Shown: positions 11,701-24,400 of the stretch, in pieces | Numbering within the stretch: position 1 is the first letter of the stretch | Layout of the letters: every line of letters starts with the position of its first letter | Assembly: GCF_001039355.2 (NCBI RefSeq) | Contig: NW_019775821.1 | Span: forward strand, 137,467 to 201,466 | From: Lingula anatina | Taxonomy: Eukaryota; Brachiopoda; Lingulata; Lingulida; Lingulidae | Length of the DNA stretch: 64,000 nucleotides | Reading direction: 5' to 3' | Translations under genes and position numbers: made by a program | The notes under the pieces: generated by a model | Told to the model about the DNA's origin: nothing | The model's database searches: none | What the model saw: the letters and a program-made list of their open reading frames with translations, nothing else

Positions 11701-14700
11701 CAGCTAGGTGGTAATTAATTACCGTTTAGCAGTTTGGTAGGCGTGCCAGACATCTAAGCCACTTTAGCTGAGAGCAATTTAGCAAAAAATCCCTTGGAGA
11801 TGGACCGATCCCGTTAGATCGATCTAGGTATGGAAACCCAGTTGAGTCTAACAAAAATCATCTAACAAACTTATAAACAACATGAAATACTCGCCAAAAC
11901 TAGAGAATCAGAGAGGCGATACCACCTCTGGATATTGTACCACCAGCTGGAGTAAGAGCATTCGGATGGAAAACCAAAAACAAGGCAGCAAAGCTGTCAA
12001 ATGTACAGACAAAAAACAGGAAATAACTATGCACAAAATAGGCTACTGTCAATTCTGATGCAAAAGTACATTCCTTAAAATGTGTTTACAATGTTGCATA
12101 TATGCTGAAAAGTGAAAAAACAGCATAACTTCTACAATAATGGCCCGATCATGCTGATTTTCGAACTTGACCTGCGTTTTATGAATATTCATCAGCTCTG
12201 TAAATATTNGCCACATTCCTTGAGCCTATCATACTAACTTTGGATCGAACTATCTCCAAGGGGATACTTACTAAATTGCAATCAACTAAAGCAGCTTAGA
12301 TGTTTGTCATGCCTACTGAACCAGCTAGGTGGTAATTAATTACCGTTTAGCAGTTTGGTAGGCGTGCCAGACATCTAAGCCACTTTAGCTGAGAGCAATT
12401 TAGCAAAAAATCCCTTGGAGATGGACCGATCCCGTTAGATCGATCTAGGTATGGAAACCCAGTTGAGTCTAACAAAAATCATCTAACAAACTTATAAACA
12501 ACATGAAATACTCGCCAAAACTAGAGAATCAGAGAGGCGATACCACCTCTGGATATTGTACCACCAGCTGGAGTAAGAGCATTCGGATGGAAAACCAAAA
12601 AAAAGGGACACCACTATCAGTCTTGTGCTTGACAAGCTCCATAAAATGCAATAAACAACAGTTCTCAAAACATGCAAAAATGCACAAAGAACATAACTGT
12701 AAAAAAGGTCCAATCAAGTGGTTTTTCCAATTGACCTGTATTTTCCTAACATTGATCACTCCTGTGACTTTCTAGACAATAGCCCCCTTGGTTTTCCTTG
12801 AAATGTGTTATCAGTGTTGCATATATGCTGACAAAAGAAAAAAACCTAGGGGCAACACTGGGCATATCTCTCTTAGTTTTGAAGATAAGAGGGGCAAGAC
12901 AATATGCAAAGTTCAGTTCATGATACAACAAGGCAGCAAAGCTGTCAAATGTACAGACAAAAAACAGGAAATAACTATGCACAAAATAGGCTACTGTCAA
13001 TTCTGATGCAAAAATACATTATGTTAAACTGCAAATTCAACATCAAATTTTAATTATCCTCAACAGGTAATACCAATGTAATTAAAATATGTGACAAGTT
13101 TACACTTTGAAAATGTATAACTTCCAGAAAAAGAAGTCACTTAGACTGCTTTTCCAACTCAGACTGCATTTTAGTCCTGTATTTCTTTTTTGAAATGGTA
13201 TAATGGTCATCATGGCATCAGCACCCAAAATTGTGTTTTCTTCTATTCTGATGCCATATTACATAATGGTTAACGGCATAATGACCGTCAATTTTTAATA
13301 ATAAAATATACGTATCATGGATTTTCAGAAAATGTTACTAGCATGGGTCTTCAAGCCCGTGGAACTTCAAAGTCACACCTTGAAAATGCCAACATGTGAA
13401 AAATTAAATTTTCACAAAATAACTNACACTTAATTACACAATACACGATAACAAGTTTACCATCATTTTTACATAATCAACTAACAATGTTGTAAAGATG
13501 CAGGAAATGTCAAACAAACACTTTTACGTATCTTACTACTTAAATAATAAGGCTATTAACATGCCTAAGAATTAAATCTGAGGAAATCTGAGGAAATGTG
13601 AAAAAACAGCATAACTTCTAAAATAATGCCCCGATTATGCCGATTTTCGAACTCAACCTGCGTTTTAGTAAGACTAACCATTCCTGTGATTTTAATGACA
13701 ATTGGGCTTTCTGTTTTTCTTATATTGTGTTTACAGTGTTGCATATATGCTGAACAATGAAAAAACCGCATAACTACTAAAATAGTGGCCCGATCGTGCT
13801 GATTTTCGAACTTGACCTGCGTTTTAATAAGATTGATTACTCCTGTGAGTTTCATGACAACAGGCCTAACGGTTTTCCTTAAAATGTGTTTACAAGGTTA
13901 CATATATGCTGAAAAGTGAAAAAACAGCATAACTTCTACAAAAATGGCCCGATCATGCTGATTTTTGAACTTGACCTGCCTTTTATGAATATTCATCAGC
14001 TCTGTAAATATAAAGCCAAAAAGTAAAACTGCCCTCCACTTATCGTGTTTACAAGGAAAGTGCACGGCGACGGCATCGGCATCGGCGACAACAGACGCAG
14101 GTGATGGCAATATGTACAGACACATCTGTGTCTGTACATAAAAAGTAGATCAAAGGTCAATTTCAAGGTCAGTTTATGACTTCCTATTCAGGTTCAATAC
14201 TAACTATGGATATTTCTTTGCCAATTTTGGAGATATAAAGGCCAGAAAACATGCATAGTACAGTTCACCATAAAAAGTAGGTCAAAGGTCAATTTCAAGG
14301 TCACAGTTAGATTGCCAGTATATGACTCCTATTCAAGTTCAATAGTAACTATGGGCGTATCTATGCCAGTTTTGGAGATATAAAGATCAGAAAACTTGCA
14401 AAGGGCAGTTCATCATGAAAAGTAGGTCAAAGGTCAATTTCAAGGTCACAGATAGATAACCAGTATATGACTTCCTATTCAACAGTAACTATGGGCATAT
14501 CTCTGCTAATTTTGGAGTATTTCACATTTTATTTTCACCACTGAATACTGGATGTTGAACTTTTTGATATAGTACAACGCCTAAGCTGTATCGAAAAAAC
14601 AAACAAGGCAGCAAAGCTGTCAAATGTACAGACAAAAAACAGAAAATAAAGATGCAAAATAGGTCATTTTGTCAATTTTGATGCAATAATAAATAATGCT

Positions 14701-15403
14701 TATAATAGCACTGTCAGTCAACACTGAATTTTAATCATGCACAACAGGTAAAATGGTCAATAACATGAGCAGACCCAGAGATATTTTCTGACAGTATTCC
14801 AAAGTATCTATTTTGATCCATCCTCCATTTTGATGGTCTTCCAACAGAAGAAAAAATAGATACCAGGCAATATAAACTTAATAACCTGACTGTCTTCCGG
14901 AAGACCTAGAAGATGGTCTCAATCTACCTTTTCAATAAGATTACAGTTTCAGGACACTGAGTTTAAATTCACATGATGAAAGTCTCAATATTTGAAAAAT
15001 GATGACAGTGCATAAAATAATATTACATAAGTAACATAATGTTTAAAGACATAAAAAACAATACAACTGCTTATGTGGAAATACAGAAATGTCAGAGCCT
15101 CAGGCGGATGATAGTTAAAAGTCACAAATGCAAGTGTTTGAGAAAAATTATTAAGGAAAACATAACAAAACTAGAATAGCGCTCCGAGAGTGCAGACCTC
15201 TGCCAAGGTAGCAATTGTTGATTATTATTGATTATTGTTTTCTTTGGCCCACTTCCGACAGTTCCTGAAAATTTCAGCAAAAGCGGTCCATAACTTTTTG
15301 AGTTATGTTGATGACAAACAGGGGTGAAAATATAACCTCCTTGGCAGAGGTAAATATAATTCCAATGAAGCTGCTATTCAAACTTTTAATCTTTGAGTTT
15401 GAT

Positions 15404-15474
<71 letters not shown>

Positions 15475-18400
15475 TTATTTGCAATATTAAACAAAATTCA
15501 CCTGCATAATTATCACTGCTTCCTTATTATTAATCTAGCAGAGAGTTTAACCTATGTGAGTTTACAGGGAAATATCAACAAGTGTGCTTTATGTAACCTC
15601 ATTTAATGGCCGATTAATTAGGCAAATTACTTTATAACACTGAAATTAGCTAAGTGATACCCAAAGGAAATTTACAGACTGACCTTCTCAAAGGTCTTTC
15701 AGGCCCATAAGTCACAACTTAAGAAAAGCACAAAACAATAATGCACAAAATAGGTGACTACCAATTCTGATGCAATAATACATTATGTTTAACTGCACAG
15801 TCAACATCAAATTTTAATTTTGCACAACAGCATAAGGCTTCAGGCCCATCAGAGTTCAAGTTTATACTTTGAAAGTGCCAGAATGAGAAAAATGAAATTT
15901 CACACAAAATCGCATAAAATTCAATAATAAATGATAACCCAATTGACCTGGCTTTCTAATTTGAACTGCATGCCAATCCTAAAAATCATACTCATAAGTT
16001 AAATATAATAATACATAACACAGTTTTCTTTTCATAATGTTTGCAGTAGCAGTGCAAAAAGATTATTGTCAATTTTGATGTAACATTACATAATAAATTA
16101 TAGAATAATTATCACCAATTTTTGATTATTGACTATAAATAGCATGAACATGTAGAAAATTTGATTACCATCCGGCTTCATGTCCATGGGAGCTCCGAGT
16201 CCCACAATGAATATGCCAAAAAGATAATGAATATTTCACTAAAATGTATAACTTCCAGAAAAAGAAGCCAATAAGACTGCTTTTCCAACTCGGGCTGCAT
16301 TTTAGTCCTGTGTTTCTTTTTTGAAAGTTTCACAATCATAAGTAACACAGTTTTCCCATCATGGTCATCATGGCAGAAGCACCAAAAATTGTGTTTTCTT
16401 CTATTTTGATGCAACATTACATAATGCTTAACAGCATAATACATCAATTTTTAATAATAATATATATGTGTCATGGATTTTCAGAAAATGTGACTAGCAT
16501 GGGTCTTCAAGCCCTTGGAGGTTCTAAGTCGCACCTTGAAAATGNTTGTATGTTAAAAATAATAATAAGTAGCACAGTTTTCTTTTCATAATGTTTGCAG
16601 TAGCAGTGCAAAAAGATTTTTGTCAATTTTGCTGTAACATTACATAATAAATTATAGAATAATTATCACCAATTTTTGATTATTGACTATAAATAGCATG
16701 AACATGTAGAAAATGTGATTACCATCCGGCTTCATGTCCATGGGAGCTCCGAGTCCCACAATGAATATGCCAAAAAGATAATGAATATTTCACTAAAATG
16801 TATAACTTCCAGAAAAAGAAGCCAATTAGACTGCTTTTCCAACTCAGGCTGCATTTTAGTCCTGTGTTTCTTTTTTGAAAGTTTGACAATCTTAACACGG
16901 TTTTCCCATAATGGTCATCATGGCAGAAGCACCAAAAAGTGTGTTTTCTTCTATTTTGATGCAACATTACATAATGCTTGACAGCATAATACATCAATTT
17001 TTAATAATAAAATATATGTGTCATGGATTTTCAGAAAATGTGACTAGCATGGGTCTTCAAGCCGTGGAGGTTCTAAGTCGCACCTTGAAATTGCCAAGAA
17101 GTGAAAAATTAAATTTTCACAAAAAACTGTTAAATTGCCAGAAAAATTTACCAAATAGACTGCATTGCCTACTGAAGCTGTATGTTAGACCCATGTTTCT
17201 TTCCTGTAAGTTTGAGAACAGTAAGTGACATGATTTCCCTTAAATGGTCATCATAGGAGCAGTGCCCAAAATAGTTATTTTTTTTCAAATTTTGATGGAA
17301 CATTACATAATGTTTAACAGCATAATGACCATCAAATGTTATTAATAAAATATTAGTAACATGGACATTCAGAAAACATGACAAGCAAAGGTCTTCACGA
17401 TCATGGAACTTCAAAGTCACACCTTAAAAATGACAACATGTGAAAAATTAAATTTTCACAAAAAACTGTTTTACTGCCAGAAAAAGTTACCAAACAGACT
17501 GCATTGCCTACTGAAGCTGTATTTTAGTCCCATGTTTCTTTCCTGTAAGTTTGAGAACAGTAAGTGACATGATTTTCCTTAACCCTCAAGTGACCGAGTG
17601 GGGTCATTTACGACCCCAGCCATATGATTTAATGTGCCATCTTTTTATTTTTTATTCGAATTTTCTTTCCTTGCATGAGTTTGTCAGTCTACTAATCCTA
17701 CACACTTTCACAGTTTTTTGTAGGGATCAATCAATTAGTATGGCGTATACAGCACAACCTCTTGTGGGGTCATTTATGACCCCAAAGAGAAGCATTGGCT
17801 TTTAAATATTAGTTTTTAAATTTTATTCAAATGTTTTGCCCTAGCAACACTGACAGAGAAATGTCACATGCATGTGTTTCATGCAACCAGCCAGTGTGCC
17901 CAAAACAAAGGCACAGATAAGTGGTTTGTGAAGATTGTGCTTGAAGTGTTACTAACAGTGCATCGCTGAATCTAATTTCAGTAGCTTTGTTGGAACGTGT
18001 TCTCATAACTGGGTCTCTCATTTTGACGGTTACAATTTTCGGGTATTTTGGAAATCTAAAGAATTCTGTCAACATCATATTATACATAAGTGTATTATAC
18101 AATTAACAAATTGTATGTGTGGATTTTGTTTTATACACAGATGTGGTAGTAACATACATGAAGGTTGATTCAATGTGTTCTGAGTAGTGTGACTTCCTTA
18201 CCAGCATTAGGGTATTCTCTACTCAGCAAGTCAGCTTATTATTTTTATTGAATTTAGCAAGATGCTATCTCAACATATGTCAAAATATTTTTACTCAAAG
18301 TAATTTTGTAATGTACTTTTTTCATTTAGTGTGGAAATAAAAAGAGAAATACTTCTGCAAGTAGAGACTAACAAGGACTGTCTAAATACCGGTGTAATGT

Positions 18401-21400
18401 TGTTCTTAAAATCTGTGCTTGGTTATTCTATGCAATAAAAGTATTATTACCGAATACTTATTAAATTAGATCATTATTAAATACTTGTCTTAAATCCTAG
18501 GAGTAGTATAGTTGTGATAAACCATCAACAGCCTTATATAATAAGGATCCCTGTACAGAGCATAATGGGGTCATAGATGACCCCACTTGGTCATTTCAGT
18601 CAGTAAAATAGCTTGGTCTCTTGAGGGTTAAATGGTCATCATGGGAGCAGTGCCCAAAATAGGGGTTTCTTCAAATTTTGATGCAATATTACATAATGTT
18701 TAACAGCANCGGAAATCACCTTCAGTGCTGCACTTGACAAGCTCTACGAGATGGGTCGGGACTAAAACCATGAGTACCGCCAGCGTACACACTGGTGGTA
18801 CTAATTAATTCTAATTAATTCTATTCAATACTATTATTATAACATATCTGTTTTAAAAGCACATTTCATTTTATACATTGCGCTTATGTAGACAAAACAA
18901 TGCACTAAAAATACTATCAAAAATATATTCTAACATTTTTCGACCTGTTTACCGATGAACAATCACTTTTCCACTAGACAATTTTTTGTCCCTACTGCTG
19001 TTTTGCAGGGATTACTATTTTTGGTCTCATACACAACAATTGCCATTAGTGATTGGAACTATGAGATTGACTGTGAATGCAGAATTAATAACCTAAACCA
19101 CAATTTCAATGTGCAAAAGTGAAAAAATTTGGGGATAATTTGGCAGGCATTCTGAAGGGCTCATTTTATTCATGGAATGTGCCAAATGGGAAGGACATGC
19201 TTATCACAAGTTTTTGTTTGCAACAAGTATCTATACAATTTCACCATAAAATCAAAGTTTAAGCTGTTTCACTATTGCAGCTGAAGGGTTTTGGTGCTTT
19301 ATTTTCATCCTAGGTGATGCTGTATTTTGACTAGATGGTACTGATGGGTAGCCACTGCATACCCCAGTACTTCCCCAAATTGTAGGGAGTAGCTTTGTTC
19401 AGATCTAAGTCTGATGCTAAGCCAACAAACATCAATGTGTTCCACATAATCAGGGGTCTATACAGAATTTGGGCAGGACTGGCCAATACCGACCAGTGGA
19501 CCTTAGAGGTACTGGTCCTTACCAAGAAGTACTGGTCCGTAAAATTTTACGTTAAAAATTAGTAGTTTCAAGCTACTAGATATATAACAAAAACGCATAC
19601 ATGTTTAACATCCATTTTTATTTCTATATGATTATCTAAACACATTCATATTCCAGTCAGTTCCTTTAACTGTTTGTACACATCCTCCTCTGCTAGCTCA
19701 TCATCATCATCCTCGAATCCTTCATCGATATCATCCTCATCCTCTTCATTGAAATAAACATTTTGTTCTTCCTCACTGTCATCCATGACCTTAGCAGGAC
19801 CCTCTTGACCATCATCAACATCCATGACCTCCCCCGCCTGCTCCTGATCATTCTTCTCTTCTTCCTTCTCCTCTTTCTCTTGTCACCCTCAAACGACAAC
19901 TCTTCACAGCACCCCCATCTCTGACACCTGGGCCCCGTTTCATCAAAGCTGGATAAGCTATTCTATGGATAACACTATCCATGGTATAAATTTCTTATCC
20001 TCTGTATTGTTATTCTCTGTATAAATTTGTGTTTCACAAAGGCTGGATAAACAGCATGATAGTAATCCAGTGGATAAAAATTTATCCAATAACATATTTG
20101 GAAAAAGACATTCCCATAATGCAGTTGGTTGCTGTAAACATTATAAAAGCCATGATAGTTGCTAACAAAAAAGTGATCTATACCATATTTGGAAAATAAA
20201 TTACCCATAATAAACAATATGCTAAGTATATTTCAAGATGGTACATTCATTAAAATAATGGGGAAAATATCTACAGGATATTTTAGTGTCAGTGTCAAAA
20301 ACACATCACATTGTGCCTCATGCAATGTTTACAATGTGCAGTTGAAGGGCAAGGTCGTGACATACTTTCTAACAAAATAGCTGACTTGGCACGTTTGGCA
20401 GATTATGTCAATTGCAGTGTAGAATTTTTTCGTCGATTTGAAAGGTATGTTTAAGTAAAATAAAAGATAATTGGCCTCTCACCGAGATTGCATGGGTTCT
20501 GTCCGTAGCAGGCGCGCTGTCAACTTTGATAAAGTCTGTTATGTAATCTATTGATTCAGTATCACATAAAGTATCAAAAGCAAACACATATCTTCTAAAA
20601 TTCTCTTTCTTATCATTCTACACCTGTGAAATCTCATAGGATTTACTCCTAAAGCAAGCAGGTTTGCCATTTTTGATTTTTTAACAGCATGAGTGCAGAT
20701 TTATCCCACCTATTTCGAGCGGACAACTTTTTCCTCTGGATAAGCTGATTTACCCCATGGATAGCGCTATCCACTGTTGATGAAACGCACTATCCAGAGG
20801 ATAGCGGCCATTTTTATCTATAAGATAGCGCTATCCAGCCTTGATGAAACTGGGCCCTGGTCTTCTTGAGGACTTCACAGCACCCAACCAGGCCTGTATG
20901 GCAGCATCAGGATCAAAGTCCTGGATGGAAGGACTGCCCATCTGGATTGACATCAAACTGTCCAGAGTAGATGTTTTTATCTTTGACCGGTGGTCTGTTT
21001 TGATTAGTTTCAGCTTGCTAAAACCACGCTCATTCTCTGAACTGCTGGCAGGAAGGCAGAGAACTAGATCTATGAGAGACAAAACTTTGGCATGGTCTTC
21101 ATCAGCATATGAGGCTTAAACCTCTGTCCATGTCAACTTCTGTACCTTCTCCCTTTATCTGAAATCAGAGATAGAAGAAAACAGGTTGGTTTATCATTAT
21201 AAATTGGTTTATCATAATAAATTGGTTTATCATATTATTAATATAATGAATCTGTATTAGTCTTTCCTACCTCTTGTAAAGTTGGTTTTTGAGCATAGTC
21301 CACTCAGAGATGACATCTTGAGCCGAGAAGCCAGACCTCTCCAGGAGGTTATTGTATTGTTCACAGATTGTCATGATTTGGGTCTCACCGAAGTCTAAAA

Positions 21401-24400
21401 TAAAAAAAAATGAAAATTATGATGCAAAATATGACAAACAGAAGTTCAAGTATCACCATGGGAAACAGAAATTTACTAAAATTTCTCACCAACATTAGTC
21501 ATTTAAACTATTTAACCTGTAACTTCCGGCTGGTCATACAAGGGCCAGTATTTGAAATTAGCTAGTTCAGTGGCAGAGATGAACTTGCTGGATACATCTG
21601 CTGTTCTCTTTTCAAGTGCAGCAATTATGTTGCTAACTAAGGTTTCTCTAGTACTGTTAAATCTCTTTTCATCAACCTTCCCAGACACCTTTTCATCACT
21701 TTCCTGGTCAGCAAAATACTTGCATAGGTTGGGGCCATTTCTGAGGAAATGTTATGAAGTAAGAATCACCATCACCACAAGTTAATGTTTACAAAAAGCA
21801 AAATACAAGAAGGGAATAAACACCATCACCCAGAAAAAAATTAATTTGAAATTGAATAATGCGATCAGTGAATCTGCTAAAAACATGCAAACATGAAAAC
21901 ATTCATGCAAAAATATACATATCTTGTTTTATAGGAATCTAGGACAGACTTGGCCATCTCTATCTTATCACAAACATCTGCCAGTGTTGTATCATTTGCC
22001 TGCAGTGCAGTGGAGAGTGCTTTCAGGGGCTTCAGAACATCTTTGAAGAGGTGGATATATATAGGCAAGGATGTCAGGCCTCTTCATTAGACGCAAGTAC
22101 CCAAGAGCCTTCGTTGTACTCTCACCCTAATAAATATATCCTCTTTTATAAATAGTGTACATACCTAAAAACTTTATATTTATACTTTCATATTGTTGTA
22201 GTTGCAAATAAATTTATTGTACCCTATTGTAAATATTTACAATATTTATTGAACCTTAGTATATTCACATTTATTCACATATAACATTTGAGATTAATCA
22301 ATTAATATTACATTTACTTGATTTGGAATATTTACATTCAACATTTATACACATACCCAGCATGGATGGGATATTTACTACCACTAATATAATGATATAA
22401 TCTGGAATAACACAGATGAATTCTTTGCATTATACATATTGTACTTATACCTTTGCCTTTTGGTTGACACAGTCCTTCATTTGATTATAGATGGCCTGGT
22501 GTCCTTTAAGAAATGTCTCCACAGCCAGCAGCATATGGCCAACCCACCTTGTGCCACCAACTCGCGTAGGGATACCAACAGGTTTACCCAGGCTCTCGAA
22601 GGAACTCTTAAGATTCTCCCTCTGCTTTGGGGAGTTTCTATAAAAATAATACACTAACATGAGCAAGACAACAGTGGAATCATAGAGCTTGATGCTCTTT
22701 ACATGATAATTCCAGCCTGTGTGCCAGGCAGTGAATGACTGTCGCTGATGGCTGCAGATCTCTAAAGAATGCAGCCACTCCACCAACTCTCCCTGTCATC
22801 ACTGATGCACCATCACACCCCAGACCTGCCAGTTTTTCCCCAAGGGTGTCCTGTGTGATACCCATTCCCTCTAGGCCTTTCAGGATGGCATTATATATCC
22901 AAATAGCATCAGGGCTCTTAGGTGATACAATCCCTGCAAATACAGTATGCACAGTACCTTTCTCAGCAAACCTAACAAATACAATCTCCTGCTCTGTGCG
23001 AGAACTGTCTGTTGATCCATCTGATGTGATACTAATGAAACTTCTGTTATTGATGACATCGGCCAACTGTTGCTTGGTGGTGCTAGCAATAGACTTTGTG
23101 AATGTTCGGCATGCAGTCTCATTATGGTAAGTTTTCCCAGGTTCCAAGCCCTGGAAATATTTTGCAATAATAATTATGCACAGACACTGTATCTGGTCTA
23201 ATAGATAACAGGGCTAACAAATGATAGAATGATTCACACTGCAGTCTTTTAGCAAGAAATTCATGACATCTATGACAATGATACCAAATTTGACAAAAAT
23301 TAGCAGATATTCCTGAGATACCTTAACTTCATCAAGGTCACATAGCCATTTGTAGTCTAAAAATGATTTTCTGTTTTTTGCCAAGGCATGTGTGTTGCGG
23401 AATAGCAGGCGTAGCTTTTCCATGTGTGCTTTGTTCAGGGCTTGACATGCAAGGGTGGCTGGGGACATTTCCGGTTGCAACTTTCTGGATATATAAAAAA
23501 TTATTATGAAATAAATATAACTATTACATATATCCATATTTTAATCAATATATTTTATGTTTAAAATATTCATTCAACTATGATTATTTATGTTGTGAGA
23601 AATAACCAGTGACAAATAAAAATCATCATGTGATAATTAGATTTATATGTAAATTATATTTAATATTAAATAACATATTATATATAATTTAATATTACTA
23701 TTATTTTAATATTTATATTATATTTATATGTAAATTTATATTTATTATATATGTAAATTAGTATGGGTTTTTCTCACCTAGAATCAATGCTAAGTGCTAG
23801 CCTGTGAGCCTGTGCGTTCTCATGTAGGGAGATGCTCTCAGATTTCATGCTGTTGCACCCATCAATAAAAACTCTGGACTGTATTGCACACTGCCCTTTC
23901 AGTGCCTCCTCATGTTCTATGCACACAGTGCAAGTCATTCCAGTTGGTGTATTTTTTAACCAAGGCCTGCCAACTGTCCACTTTGGCAAAAATTGCCTAC
24001 TTCTTTTATGTTTTTCATAAGATTCAGAAGCATCATATTCTTTCTTTTTATCTTTGTTTGTTTCCTCATCAGGGGCTATTTTTCTTTTTGGTGCAGGTTT
24101 TGACACACCTCATGTTTTTTTATTAAATGTAAAAAAAAGTACATTTAACATTGCCGGGGTGTGACGTCATGGCTGCTGAACACAAAACAATCTCTTATTG
24201 GTGGAAATTTGCTGCAGCAACACGAGGGAGCCAATCACAGCGCTCGAGCCAAAAGACGTTCGGCCTGCTGTTAAAATGCAATATGGCCGTGCTCATGTGT
24301 TTTCATTTGAGAGAGACAAGAAATACTTCAATAATTGATCAGATTTTGCCATTTGATAGTGAAATATAAGATGGGTTTGGCAACGATGTTCGGCACTTTT

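Noticed and set aside
14146-14545. CRISPR-like array of regularly spaced repeats
   Set aside because: Units are contiguous 130-145 base tandem repeats in animal intronic DNA, not short repeats with unique spacers.
22735-23130. 131-residue plus-strand ORF
   Set aside because: Antisense to the main hAT transposase exon, whose ITSDGSTD and HCLAHRLEL motifs are recognisable.
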